Positions 21,549 to 34,222 of a stretch of 64,000 nt of DNA are shown here, piece by piece. The notes under the pieces are model-generated. The model was given only the letters and a program-made list of their open reading frames with translations, ran no database searches and had not been told where the DNA came from. Source of the DNA: Lactarius indigo (Eukaryota > Basidiomycota > Agaricomycetes > Russulales > Russulaceae); the NCBI GenBank assembly GCA_025766275.1, contig JAFKAC010000007.1, positions 1-64,000 of the forward strand. The letters are read 5' to 3'. Both the position numbers and the translations under genes were made by a program. The first letter of the stretch is position 1, and each line of letters starts with the position of its first letter.

Positions 21549-22123
21549 TGTTACGATTTCTTCCAGACTCGTTCTTTCTCCGACACTGCTATTCCTCTCC
21601 CAATACTTTACGAGCCCTGTACAATTACGCGGACTTTACAATTATCTGGTTCCTATCACACGCCTTGCTTATCAACAATCTCTTTTGATAAAGCTTGACA
21701 TGTGCTAGTTTCCATCTTGTTCTCATCCATGTGTGACCTTGTGTGATCCACCTTTTATTCTCACTATGTCTATGCCTTGTTCTCCTTATGTACTTCCTAT
21801 TGTTTCTTGATCGGGCAATGGCACCATCTGTTTGGATAGACCATACAGCCTTACGCGTATTTAAACCTAGTTCTATCTAGCTTGTACGGTAGACTAGACT
21901 TCCTGTGTAATACTACACTCAAGTGCCTTCATGCATATCCCTGTCTTGCAACTCCTCAGTTCTGCTAGGTCTTCACACCTTAGCCTTCCACTACAGTCCA
22001 AGTGACTTACGTCCTTGTGACTCTTGTGCATCATTCTACTGAAGTCAAACCTCTGAGTTTGTACTCCCACGTTCAGACTGACTTGGTACAGGTCGTACCT
22101 AACACCCCTGTAGTGGCGTTACA
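21549..22123 (+). repeat. 3' LTR of element C (575 bp)
   Basis: Starts TGTTACGATTTC and ends GTGGCGTTACA. It has a clear TATTTAAA promoter box near 21859. It is more diverged from the LTRs of A and B than those are from each other, consistent with C being the oldest of the three. Confidence 0.94.
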
Positions 22124-24020
22124 GACCACCCCGCAACTGATCGATGTTGAAGACATCATCCTTGGGGCAGTTCTGCCTTGTCTGGCTGGCTTCAGCACCT
22201 GGCGCCTGGGTTGCACGTTGCACGATCAAGCATGAGTGAGCAGTACGATACTTCCAGCCTGCCAGTTCCCCAATGACTCCCACAGCTTCTTCGCACCGTG
22301 CCTTCTTTTCCTCATGGGTTCAAGAATTCTCAAAACCTCGACATCAGGGGTGCACCCAGTCTCATGCACTCACTATCAACGATCTCTTTGACATACTAAT
22401 CTTCCATCTCAATATCCCCGCACCAGCAACTGACCCCCTTTACTTCCATGTTACCCTTCCACAGGGGATGGGGACAGCTCCTCAAAGGATGTCATTTCCC
22501 ATCATCACAGTGTCCTGTGGCCCCACTCTCATACACGCTCGCCATTACTTCCATCTCCGGACATCTGTTCTCCCAGCGGCCTTGGGCAACGTGCCAGCAT
22601 TATCTCTGAGTTCGATATGGCCCATACCAATTCGCCAGTCTCACCTTCTTTCCTGCACATGTCCAAGATGTTCTTGAGCGTACTAAATCACAGCATCCCT
22701 CTCAGCACCTGGTCATCCTTCTAAACATGCCTCACCCATGCCCACATACTCAGCTCACCCACATTCTTGTCCTCCTCGACTGATTCTGCACATGCCCCCT
22801 GCACCAGTACTGCCCAAGGACATTACAGTGACTGCCCCACAGATGTTCAAACTGTGCAGCCCACGACTCACCCGACAGTAGGTGCACCAGAGCTTTCCAA
22901 TCCCGCTCTCATATGTCTTGGCTCACATCCCATGCTTGCAGCTGCCCATCCTCGTCCCGCATCTCGAAGCAATTTAGCACTGCAGCGCAGCTCGTGCCCT
23001 ACCCTACTCTCGATTAATCCTCTCATGAGACCAACACACGTGTCACGCAGCTAGCAGGGGCACTGCACCTCGCAATGCTCATGACGACCCTCACACTGTG
23101 TGCTTACTCGCCCATGCACAGCCCGTCCTTTGTGCTTGCGCTAGCACTGGCACTCCACTCTATGTGCACAGTATCAGCACTGACGCTACCGGCCTTCCAT
23201 GTGGAGCTGCTTGCCACCATGCCGGGTATGCTCACACATCTCACACAACTCCCTGATACACTCCCCTATGTGTTATTCAACGAATTTCTCGCTGCGCTCG
23301 TGCATGCACGTCTTACTCACCTTGCATTGCCCCATTTCATTGGCATTCCCCACGCAGTGCAGGATGTGCCCTCCGCCACCACACCACGCATTGCTGTGCT
23401 TGATAGCAGCCCCAACCTTGTGGTTGCACTCACTCCTGGCTGTCCACTGTGCCATGTAACACTACGCATCGCCAGTATGCTGTACGATGGCTTGTGCCCT
23501 GCAGTGCTTTTTGGCACTCTCAGAGAGCAGGAGCGTAATGTCAGGGTCATGGGGCAGAGGAGCCTCAGACAAGTATATGAATTATCGTGTGACACTGAGA
23601 ATTCAAGAGAGAAGGGATGCACTGGCATGGGGATGGAAGGCATGTACCAATCTTGTTGAGCCTGAGCCGAACTGTTAACTGTTTTCCCTCCACCTCCTGC
23701 ACATGCACATCCTCCCTGACTGGCCAGTTGTGCTGGACCGTGTGCACATCAAGCACGAGAAATATGGTGGCAAGCTTGTGGATGTAGAGCTGCTACTACA
23801 ACTGCTCCTTTGTCTTATGGCTCCTGTCAGGTGCCAGCTCCAACGCAGCAGATAGGATGTCGCACATGGAGGGGAAAGCCGCTAGCTACATGAGCAACAA
23901 AAGTCTGGGCTTGACATCACTCTCGACCACACACTCGTGTATATAGATTAGACCAAATGACAAATGATCCTTTTAAACGACACCGTGACCTAGTGAAGTA
24001 CAATGTGCTTTCCTCAATTA
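22124..24020. other. 1.9 kb of unrecognised sequence with plus-strand ORFs
   Basis: Right of element C there are plus-strand open frames at 22273-22677 (134 codons), 22767-23054 and 23075-23659 (194 codons, rich in Leu, Ala and His). I do not recognise them. Short matching-looking fragments in different frames between 23075 and 23460 suggest one decayed gene rather than three. No LTR or inverted repeat is evident. It may belong to the same old element as the neighbouring Plavaka-type relic. Confidence 0.35.
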
Positions 24021-26105
24021 TCATGTCAGTGACAAATGAAGTTTAAGTTCAGTCCTATCCATACCCACGTGTGAGTTTTCGAGTACATGGAGCATATTGG
24101 ACCAACATACCCGATCAAGAGGTAACACGTGGATACATGGAGATGTAATGTGAGGGTGTTCAAATGGGGTATGGGCAAAATGGCACAGAATTTGACTTGG
24201 AGTCACAAGCTCTGGGCCCTTGACCTTGTCATAGTAAAGATGACCACCGATGAAGGGATGCTTACAATAAGGATCATGCATCGCATCCATTTGTGTAAGT
24301 TCCTCGTACTTCTGCACAACAAAATAAGTCTCCATACGACCCACCAACTCTGGTATGGGACTTCAATGAGTGTATGTGAAGATCGTGAGAATGCAGCTGG
24401 CATGCCAATCATTGGGTACCTTTCCCCCAATAGCGACATAGCTGTCTTGTTGGACACAGTTAATGGTGCTGAAACTAACTCCATATCAACTGAATTTGTC
24501 GTGCTTGACACCAAGGCGAATGGCCTGTCGCCAGGGTTGCACATTAGTTGCTGCAAGTGCAGACTCGGGGTTGACATCTCCATCGCACCGTCCAAATATT
24601 CCAGTCTCTTGTTGGGCTTTTCTTTCTTCATAGGCCTGTAATAGTTTGCTGGTGAGACTGTCCAGCTTTTTCGCAGCATTTAGTTGGTGGTGTTCCGTAG
24701 TCTGAGTAGAGCTCTCAAACCCTCACATGTCGCTCATCAAAGTCCCCAATTCTGTTGACTCGAAGTGCCGATTGAATGCTGCGACAAGTTTCTCTAGACT
24801 CAAATTAAGGCCAAACGTGTTGATGATCCCCCTTAGTCTCTGGTTCATACAGAAACGCTCAAATAGAGTTATTTTGAGCTGGCCTAGAAAAGGAAGCAAT
24901 ATAAATACCAGTCACATTGAGGGCACATGCTATGCGCACCAAATTTCCCATTTGTGGGGATCTTTTGAAGTGTATGATTGTACCTTTCAAATACCCAACA
25001 GTGCCAAGCATGAGTTGGTCCAAAGCTGCAGAGGAGCTCCTTTATGTGCAGCACGAGATGATGTGATGGCACTAGCTGGTACATTGGAAAGAGCTTGCCA
25101 AGACCACAGAGATATGTAATCATATGATCTTGGAACTCCTGTGCACTAGCACTGGTGGCAGATCTCATAGTATGATCTTAGTCGCATGAACGAGACTGTA
25201 GAAATTGGAAAGAAGCTTATGTCTCCGGCTTTCGGGTGGTGAGTGACCCCAGAGACAGCTAAGGGTAATGAGAAGGTGAATTGTACAGAATGTCCGCCAT
25301 CCATTGGCAGAGATCTTCCTATGTTGACTGTCTCCGATCTGTGTGGGGGAAGGGCAACACCAGGTGGGGAGAGTCATTTTCCTCATATCACTCCAGACTT
25401 CCTGCAGTGTCTCACAACCAAGGACTCAAGTCTTCTTCCTCTGTGAAATGGCTTGCATGGTGTGTGTAAGACAGATTAGATCAGGGTGGTTCAACCTCCC
25501 CTCGGAATCCACGATCCCTTCCTGTTTCCTCTTTTTTAGGGTGTCAGTGTCATGTAAATCTAGAGGTGGTGAGTGATAGCATACTGCATCCCCAAGTTTT
25601 TTGATCAATACATTTTTACTCAGACATTTGAGAGAGCCTGGAGACGGGTTCTCATTTATATGAGAATATAACTTGACAAGCAATGATGCAGGAAGGTCCC
25701 ATAGCACCTCCAAGTTGTCAGCTGTTTCATAGAGCACTACAACCATGTTGAAATCCATGACATTAATCCCCCCACTGTCAGACATGATCATGGCAGTAAC
25801 GTCAAGGACCTCCAAAGGTCCCAGGGGGTTGATTAGTCTGTCATTGGCGTCGAACCAGCCAGAGTTAACATGCTATTATGGAGTGAGTGAGTTACCAAGC
25901 TGATACACTGATATCACCTCACATAATTCGACAGTATGTCCAAAAAGACAGATTTAGTCGTCCCTTTGACACTTTTCCCTAGGAATTTCACCAGTACTTT
26001 GAGGGTTTGGGAGTTAAACTTGGCTAATTCTTCCAGTGTTTCACGTCGTAAGGCGATATATGCCCTCTGAACATCTGTAGACAACAAAAGCGCGGGTGGT
26101 ACTGG
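24021..26105 (-). pseudogene. decayed Plavaka/CACTA-type transposon gene
   Basis: Minus-strand pieces in changing frames resemble proteins of basidiomycete Plavaka-like CACTA elements. About 26100-25920 ends ILSNYV. 25815-25426 contains MDFNMVVVLYETADNLEVL. 25386-25165 is a PTWCCPSPTQIG segment with a NGWRTFCTIHLLITL block. 25155-24930 has HLVLHIKELLCSFGPTHAW and FERYNHTLQKIPTN. 24680-24200 is a further conserved stretch. 24350-24021 has VQKYEELTQMDAMHDP, ILCHFAHTPFEHP and HVLPLDR. Family assignment is from memory of these blocks, without a search. Frameshifts and stops make it non-functional. The hAT element starts at 26114, right at its upstream side. Confidence 0.55.
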
Positions 26106-26339
26106 GTCTGCGGTAGTGTTGCTGTGGCTCAGCTCAGCTTGGCTTGGCTCAGCTAAGCACAGCTCGACCAAAAAAGGACGAGCTGAGCTGAGCCACTCCA
26201 AATTGAGCTGGCTCAAGCCACCCAAAAGTACGAATAGGAAATTGTACCATTTTGGGTAGCCTGAGTCAGCCAAGCCAATGAACACGTGCGTGAATTCGAA
26301 GTCTCGAACTTCAAGCTTCAAGCCCTGAGTATACCTGGC

Positions 26340-27420
26340 TCCCCCTCAGTGAGACTGAGCATCTGAACGACTGGCTGGGATCCCCAGTCATCCCTTCCTC
26401 TGCACAGACTGGGCTTGCGGTCTGCATGCTGTCTGCGCACTGTTCGCATTGTCTGCCCACTGACCACTGGCCTTGTCTGTGCTCTCACCGCCCTCGTTGC
26501 TCTCTCTCTGGCTGCTGCTTCTTCTCGCTGTCGCTTGCTCTGGTCGCCACTGGTCACTGGTCGCCACCGCTTGCTGCCCCTCACTCTGGTCGCCGCCACT
26601 CGCCGCCCCTCACTCTGGTCGCTGCCCCTCACTCTGGTCGCCGCCACTTGCTCTGGTCACTGCCTGTTGCTCTGGTCACCACTGGTTGCCACCTCTTGCT
26701 GCTGGTTGCCACCTCTCGCCGCTGGTTGCCACCTCTCGCCGCTGGTTGCTGCCTCTCGCCGCTGGTCGTCGCCTGTCGCCGCTCCTCTGGCCACCGTGCA
26801 GCCGTCGGTGCCTCTGATGGCGCTGTCGCCATTGTTGCCAACATTGTTGCCGTTGTCGCCTGCGCCGTCACTGTCACCGCCACCTACTAGGCCCTTGTCT
26901 CTGCCACTGCCTCTGCGTTGTCTTCGGCATCATCACCCTATGCCCTCGCTTCTGCTGCCACTGTCACCACCACCGCCCTCTGCCACCACTGCCACCACCC
27001 ACGCTGCTGCTGCAGCTGCTGCAGCTGCCGCCAACACCCTTGCTGCAGCCACCGCCACCGCCACCATCCTCACTGCCACTGCCACCGCTGCCACCACCTT
27101 CGCTGTTGCCTGCCACTGCCCTCGCGTCGCTGCCGCTGCCACCACTCACTGCTGGTGCCACCACTGCCGGAGCTGTCACTGCCACCACTGCCCATGCTGC
27201 TGCCGCCACCACCATTCCACCCTCGCTGCTGCCGCCAGTGCCTGCCCACCTTCGGACGACCATCACGTGCCCCTGGATGCCTCAGACACCCTTGGAAGGC
27301 CCTCAGACGCCCTCGGATACCCTCAGACAGCCCTCATGCACCCTCCTCTTGCCCCTCCACACCCCCCTTTCTCTTCCCCCCCTTTTCCCTCTCTGGCCAC
27401 CCCAGGTGAGTCACACAGGT
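26340..27420. repeat. GC-rich degenerate minisatellite region in the hAT element
   Basis: Irregular repeats of CTCTGGTCGCC, GCTGGTTGCCACCTCTCGCC and later (CTGCCAC)n-like units. Long open frames on both strands here (Ala-, Leu-, Pro-rich) are a by-product of the repeat composition, and I do not call them genes. Confidence 0.7.
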
Positions 27421-27855
27421 CCCCTACTTTTATGTAGTTCATTCCTAGGTACAAATACATGTATATAGCCTTGTTGCAAATAAATTTCTCTTAAACTACT
27501 GCTCACTAATGCCCCTGATATAAGCCCTCAAGTCCTCAACTGGTCTGACTGCCTCCATTCCCTCCAGCTCTTCCATTTCATCCTTCTCTCCAAGCCCTTC
27601 AGTAAAATTGAGTTCCCTTTTATACTTTGCCTGAAACTTGAGTATCTGTATGGCTTCCATGCTGCCTGGCTTAAGGCGGTTCCTCCTGGCTCTAGCTGTC
27701 TCCTTGCTTGCTGAGAAGACACGCTCACATGGGACTGAAGTGGCTTGAATGGGGAGTAAGTCCATGGCAAGCTTGAAGAGTGTTGGCCACTTTTTCTGGT
27801 GTTCCTGCCATTCCAACTACTGTCAGTACTCCCTAACAAAATGAACCATTCTACA

Positions 27856-28333
27856 TGTTACGATCACAACCGGTTATGACTACGGACCGACTCAGTATTA
27901 GTCATGGACACTTACATCGTATCAGTCAGCATAAGTAGTACACATGTGATTGTGGCTCGTGTATGACTCATTCCTAGGATAGCTGTACTAGGGTTCGAGC
28001 TAGTTACGCTACTGGTTTCTTATTGTTCCAGCGGCGCTTTAAAGCCCGCATGTATCTGTATAAGTAGTCGTTTTAGAAAACCAAGAACCCCATCTTGGTC
28101 TTCTTCAATCCACCACTTGACTCACCTCCTGTTTGCCTTAGCCTCGAGCTAAGAGTACTTCCACTACTATCCGCCAAGGGATAGTACTTCTTCATCTTTG
28201 CTGCAAAGTGTGCCAAGCATGCCCTTGTTCAGCTTGTGTTGGGTTGATACGAAGTCCCCATTCGCCTAGTCCCCGCTAAGTCGATTACGCCTATCACGAG
28301 TCCAAGTCGGACTAATGCCGGTGGAGTGTAACA
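27856..28333 (+). repeat. 5' LTR of element D (478 bp)
   Basis: Starts TGTTACGATC, ends GTGTAACA. About ten differences from 35053-35529 are visible; most are CpG transitions and one is a 1-nt indel. Confidence 0.96.
28059..28102 (+). promoter_or_regulatory. predicted promoter and RNA start of element D
   Basis: TATAAG at 28059-28064 is followed about 30 bp later by ATCTTGGTCTT at 28092-28102, which is complementary to the primer binding site after the LTR. Confidence 0.6.
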
Positions 28334-30300
28334 TTAAGACCAAGATCCTCATCGTGGCGTACTCAACCAGAGATCAGTGGACGTCTTTCCGTCCCTATCA
28401 TATTGAACGACGAGGAGACCGCAACGTACCAACAAGATTCTTAGGAGCGGCCCAGTGGAGAGAACAAGGAGAGGATACTGGGTACTTTGTGGAGTTCAAC
28501 GGTCCAAACCGTTTTCGACCCGTTGAGTTCAATTTCGAACACCTTTGTTGGACCGAGGTTACTTGGAATCCTATAGATCACCGCTGGGATATTGTACGAC
28601 CAGCAGAAAGGAATTACAGCTGTGACATTGACGCACAAGAACTCAACAGCCGCGCAGATTACAGTCCTATTGACGGACAAGCACAAGAGCATACTGACGA
28701 AGGAATCAGTGGAGAGGAAGCTTCCAAAAGTCAACAATCACCAAGCCGAGGAACTACGCTGGCAGAAGAAGCTAGCCTAGGAGCTATTGGCGACCACATC
28801 ATACAACGAACTGAGTCCCTAACTATCCACCAGCCCGAACCAGAAGTAATCCATATTCACAGCCCAGCAGTCGCAATGGCAACTGCCACCATCACGCAAG
28901 AGGAAGTACAGCTTACCACTGAAGCAAGGGATCAAATAGCCCTAGAAGAGCAAAGATGCATCGCGGAAGAATCACGAGCCAATTTGGCTCCCATCAACCC
29001 ATACACCGGTCACCGAATGACTGACGACAACGTAGCAATTCATCGTGCCATTGGGCTGGACATAGCTGATCCTCCTAGTGGTGGAAGAGGACCCCCTGGC
29101 GACTTACCAGGAGAGGGACCCCCACCCAGAGGACCCAGATTTGGAGGATTCCCCGGAGGATTCCCAGGAGGACCACCAGGAGGAGGATTACCAGGTGCAG
29201 GTCCTGTTGTTCCCCCTCCAAATAGTAAACTAGCTGGCGAAGCACCCACAGTATTCGATGGGGAACGCGCGAAAGTCGAAGCGTTTCTCACTCAATGGCA
29301 CGTTTACTGGGGCATGAATGCAGACGAAGGCATCATGGCCACACCATACCGACGAGCCCTCCTCTTTCTATCATACATCAAGGGTGTCAACGTCAGCAAA
29401 TGGGTGTTAGCAATGCTCACCTGGCTTAATGGTCAAGTACAAGCAGGGATACCCCAAACAAGCGAAGGACTGTGGAACGAAGTTACGTGGAGCTTCATGC
29501 AGCGCTTCAGAAACACAATGGAACAAGAACAAACCCAATACGAATTAAGAAAGGGGCTCAAAATGATTGGGGGTAATCTAGATGAGTATTGCACTCAATT
29601 CAAACAGCTAGTGTGACATGCACATTACCGGCTTGATGACCCCCAGACACTTGACCTATTCGCAAGTGGACTACCCACTGACTTGTACTCCAAAGTATAC
29701 ACCCTCAACTCCCCACAAAACTATCGCGAGTGGAAAGAGGCAGCCACTACCTGCCAGCAACAATATATGCATCTCAAAGCCATGCTCAACAAGGGAGCGC
29801 CACAGAAGCAAGAAAGATCGCAAGCGCAACGACAACGCCCTTGACAAGGACCACCAAGAAGCTCCTGGCAACCCAGGAACCTCCCACAAGACCCAAATGC
29901 GATGGACACGTCCGCAGATCGCATTAGGGGGCAATTAACAGGAGCAGAAGACATACTTGCTCCTCACCCCCCATATCGACCTCGAGGAGGGTTCCTACAA
30001 AGAGGAGGAGGACGTAATAACCCAAGGCCAGTCACTTGTTACAATTGTGGAAAGGACGGACACATGGCCCAAGATTGCAGACAGCCACGAAGGGATTATC
30101 AGTCCCAAGCATCCACTAGTCGGTATATTGATACTGACTACCATCAACAAGAACCTGAAGTCGCTACCAGGGCGGTTCAAGAAGTACCCCCTCAACAGCG
30201 CGCCAGTGACTGGCTTAATGGAGTAGCAGGAGAATCGGACGACGTCAAAGATATTATCCTCCAACAGTTGTGGAAGAAGGAGGATTTTCAGGACGCCTGA
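28315..30300 (+). pseudogene. gag of element D
   Basis: A single frame from 28315 to 30300 with only two in-frame stops, both TGA (29614-29616 and near 29842), each probably from CGA. It has an N-terminal domain with aromatic motifs as in G1 gag, and a Gly/Pro-rich section at 29080-29220. The capsid-like region is at 29225-29790 and a CCHC zinc knuckle (CYNCGKDGHMAQDC) is near 30040-30080. The stop is at 30298-30300. The ATG at 28315 lies inside the LTR and is absent from the 3' LTR, so the true start is uncertain. Pol overlaps in the -1 frame. Confidence 0.88.
28334..28346 (+). other. primer binding site of element D (self-priming type)
   Basis: TTAAGACCAAGAT lies directly after the LTR. 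Its 11 nt AAGACCAAGAT (28336-28346) is the exact reverse complement of 28092-28102 in the LTR. This is the same scheme as in family G1 with an unrelated sequence. Confidence 0.7.
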
Positions 30301-33300
30301 ACCCATCGGCCTGGGTAAGGGCAGTCAATTGTAACAGTGTAATCATGACTCGCTATCGTTCAATGAGAGTTCCAGTATCGATTCACACCAGTTACGCAAT
30401 GGCCGACATACGAGCATTAGTCGACTCAGGAGCAACCCATTGCTTCATGAGACCCTCCTTCATCAAAAGGATGGGGTTTGGGACCAAACCATTAGATGTC
30501 CCAAAGAAGATATGGAATATCGATAATACCGAAAACAAGTCGGGGCGTATCACCCACTATGTTGATGTGGATGTGCAAACTAAAGGAATTAATAAGGAAA
30601 TACGCTTCCTCATCACGGACATAGGGGACGAAGACATCGTATTAGGATACCCATGGCTCGCCATATACGACCCTCACATCAAATGGTCGCAAGCAGCCAT
30701 ACACGAAGCAATGCTCCCCATTGTCATCCGGTCCGTAAACCCCCGCATCGAACGAATTACACCCGTAGTGGCAGCATCCTCAGTACAGGACGATGAGTAC
30801 AAAATTGTACACTCCTGTGTCATTACCGACGAACAACGACAACAATTTGAAGAAGACTGTTGAATCAGGGCAACAGCCATGGACCTCGCTATCGCTGCCC
30901 ACCAATATGTCACTAAAGCTGAGTTACCCCCGAATATCGAGAATTTGAACGTCTCTTCAGTGAAGAAGCGTCAGACAGGTTTCCTCCCAGTAGACCCTGG
31001 GATCATGTGATCGAATTCAAACCAGGGACAGCTGATGCCATCGACTGTAAAATATACCCAATGACTCAAGAGGAAGACAAGAAGTTACGGGAATGGATAG
31101 ACGAACAGCTAAAGAAGGGGTATATAAGGCCCTCCAAATCCCCGTATGCGTCGTCTTTCTTCTTCATCAAAAAGAAGGATGGAAAACTACGGCCGGTGCA
31201 GGACTACTGGAAGATCAACGCAGTCACCATTCGCAATCAATACCCCTCCCTCTCATTTCCAACCTCATCACGGATCTGAGCAATGCCCATATTTACACTA
31301 AACTTGACGTCAGGTGGGGGTATAACAACATGCGCATCAAGGAAGGAGATGAAGAGAAAGCGGCGTTCAAAACACGATACGGACTTTTTGAGCCTACGGT
31401 GATGTTTTTCGGCCTAACCAACTCCCCTGCCACATTCCAGACCATGATGAACTTCATATTTAGGGATATCATGGCAAAACATGAAGCACGTGGGACGGTT
31501 ATCAGAGTCTACATGGATGACATTGGCATCACCACTGGACTCAAACATTCACTAAGCGATCACATTGAAGCAGTCAAAGACGTCCTCCGCGTATCAGCGA
31601 GCACAACCTCTATTACAAACTCGAAAAATGCCTCTTCCACTCCCCACGCATGGATTACCTGGGGGTAATCCTTGAAAAGGGGGTGACACACATGGACCCT
31701 GTCAAAATTTCCGGCATTAAGGACTGGCCTATGCCAACCAAAGTTAAGGACATCCGCTCTTTTCTTGGATTTTGCAATTTTTATCGACCTTTTATACGAG
31801 GTTTCGCAACCAAGGCACGACCACTCAACAAACTCACACGAAAAGACATCGAATGGCATTGGGGATCCGAAGAAGAAAAGGCATTTCAAGACCTCAATGC
31901 CCTCGTCACCAGTGAACCCGTCCTAGCGCATCCCAATCTCACCCAACAATTTGAATTAGAGGTTGACGCCTCAGGTTTTGCAACTGGGGCGTCCTCCTTC
32001 AGCACAAAGGAGATGGCAAACGACACCCCATTGGTTATTACTCATCCACCCTCAACGAAGCAGAACGGAATTATGACATCTACGACCTCAAACTCCTGGC
32101 AATTGTCAAAGCTTTCCGCCATTGGAGGCCTCTCTTAGCAGGCTCCCCCCACAAGATCAAGGTCTTCTCCGACCATCTTAACCTACAATACTGGAAGTTG
32201 CCGCAGAAGATTAGCCAACGCGTTGCCCGGGAAGTACTCAAACTTTCTGAGTACAACTTTGAAATTCATCAGATCAAAGGAACTTCCAACGGCGCACCGA
32301 CGCACTGTCGCGAAGACCAGACTACGACCAGGGAGAACATGACAACAAAGGGATAACAGTACTACCAGAGAGCGTCTTTACACACGCCAACATCCTGGAA
32401 GAACCACGAAATCCCCACAAGAGACCAGAGATTCTACCAGTAGAAATGACTCCTGAACACCCCATTTATGAACAAGACACAGCTAAGTTGAAGCCTTGGG
32501 TTGACGCGCATAAACTAAAAGACATTGAGGGGACATGGTATAAAGACGGATGTCGAGTGGTCACCGGTGGCATCCATGACAAACGCACCATCATCGCAGC
32601 ACACCACGACTCTCCTGTATATGGTCATCCAGGCATTAAACGCACCCTCCAACTGACAGAGTGACATTACTGGTGGCCACAGATGAAAAACGATGTCACG
32701 GATTACGTAAAAGGGTGCGCGGAATGCCAATGACACAAGGTCAATCTCCGCCCCATCCAAGCGCCTCTGCAACCCATCTATCCCAAGCCAGAAGCTCTGC
32801 TGTTTGAGACTATCGCAGTGGACTTCATTACCAAACTCCCTGTCTCCTGCAGCTACAATTCCATCCTGACGATAACAGATCATGATTGCACCAAAGCCGC
32901 TGTTTTCATTCCTTGCAATGAAGAAGTAACTGCCGAAGGAATGGCTGCCCTGTACGTCTCTCACGTCTTCCCACGATTTGGGCTCCCCTCGCGCATTATC
33001 GCGTTATCAGCGATCGAGACCCCCGCTTCACATCAAAGTTCATGAGGGAGATATGCAAAATTCTTGGCATCAGCCAAAACATTTCAACTGCTTACCATCC
33101 CAGAACCGACGGCCAATCAGAACGAACAAACCAATGGCTGGAACAATACCTCTGTTTCTGGGTAAATGAATGGCAAGACGACTGGGTTTGTTATCTGCCT
33201 ATGGCAGAATTCATGCACAACAATTGGCCGAACGAAACCACGCGGGAGTCCCCCTTCTTCCTCTTATCAGGATTCAACCCTCACACTGATTGGACCGATA

Positions 33301-34222
33301 GGCCATCCCCTATCCCACAGGTGTCGTTAAGACTAGATCAGTTCAAACAGGCACGGCAGCGCCTTCTCCTGTATGTTCAGGGCACAGAAGTCATGGGTCA
33401 AACACAAAGATACGCCCAAGTTCAACGAAGGGGACCTTGTGTGGCTTGAAGGTCACCACCTACGTACACATCAGCCAACCACAAAATTAGCTGCAAAACG
33501 GCATGGGCCATTTAAGGTCATCCAGGTGATGTCCCCTGTCAATTATCGCCTCGAACTTCCCACGCAGTGGAGCATCCATGACGTCTTCCACATAGATCTT
33601 CTCACACCTTATCACGAGACACCCACGCACGGACCAAACTACCAGCACCCACCACCGGATTTGGTAGATAACGAAGAAGAATATGAGGTCGAGAAGATTC
33701 TAGACTCTCAGCAATTCGCAGAAGACGTCGGCTCCAGTACCTTGTCAAATGGAAGGGCTACCAGACTCGGACAATCAGTGGGTCGATAAGGATGACGTCT
33801 TTGCTGACCAAGCCATTCGGGACTTCAAAACTTCGAACCCCGACCAAGAAGTGCATATAAGGGCCACGATGTGTGCTAAGTCTCCATTCCCCACTCCTGA
33901 CCTCCATCCTCTCATGACTACCCCAACTACCAATGCCTCACACCGAACCCCACGCTCGTCGAACACCTTGCCAGGGGTGCAGTGGCCCGTAATGCGCTAC
34001 ACACCTTCAGAGCTCCTGAAGATGTCCCCAACGAAGAGGGGCTTATCACCCAGCAAGAGTGGGACTGTCCAGAGACGCTTCCCCTTACCTACCAGAGGGG
34101 TCCTCACCGACAACACCACCCCCACTTACAACTCATCGACCCCGATACCGGTCAGCAATTCAACACCACCCCCATCACCGCTGAAGAACTCACCGCCCTT
34201 CGAGCGGCTCTCCCAAGCGTGA
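30270..34222 (+). pseudogene. pol of element D: protease, RT, RNase H, integrase, chromodomain
   Basis: Protease: LVDSGATH near 30419. Reverse transcriptase: SKSPYASSFFFIKKKDGKLR near 31137, and YMDD at 31510-31521. RNase H: about 31950-32310. Integrase: HHCC region near 32610-32740, core 32818-33240, GDLVWLEG near 33434. Chromodomain: near 33690-33830 (LVKWKGY). A Pro/Ser-rich tail runs to 34222. Stops at 30861, 32662 and 32731 are TGA. Small indels shift the frame near 31260, 31600, 32010, 32290, 33010, 33380 and 33715. It is inactive as it stands. Confidence 0.9.

Larger units (their letters stand above)
20382..22123 (+). mobile_element. Ty3/gypsy element C, right part
   Basis: It continues ORF3 of element C after element B, then carries a polypurine tract (AAGATGGGGGGTAA, ending 21548) and the 3' LTR. 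The five bases after the LTR, GACCA at 22124-22128, should be its target duplication; the partner copy is outside the window. Confidence 0.92.

Noticed and set aside
26415..27468. A 340-codon Leu/Ala/Pro-rich frame and overlapping frames on both strands
   Set aside because: GC-rich degenerate minisatellite; no domain and no exon structure.
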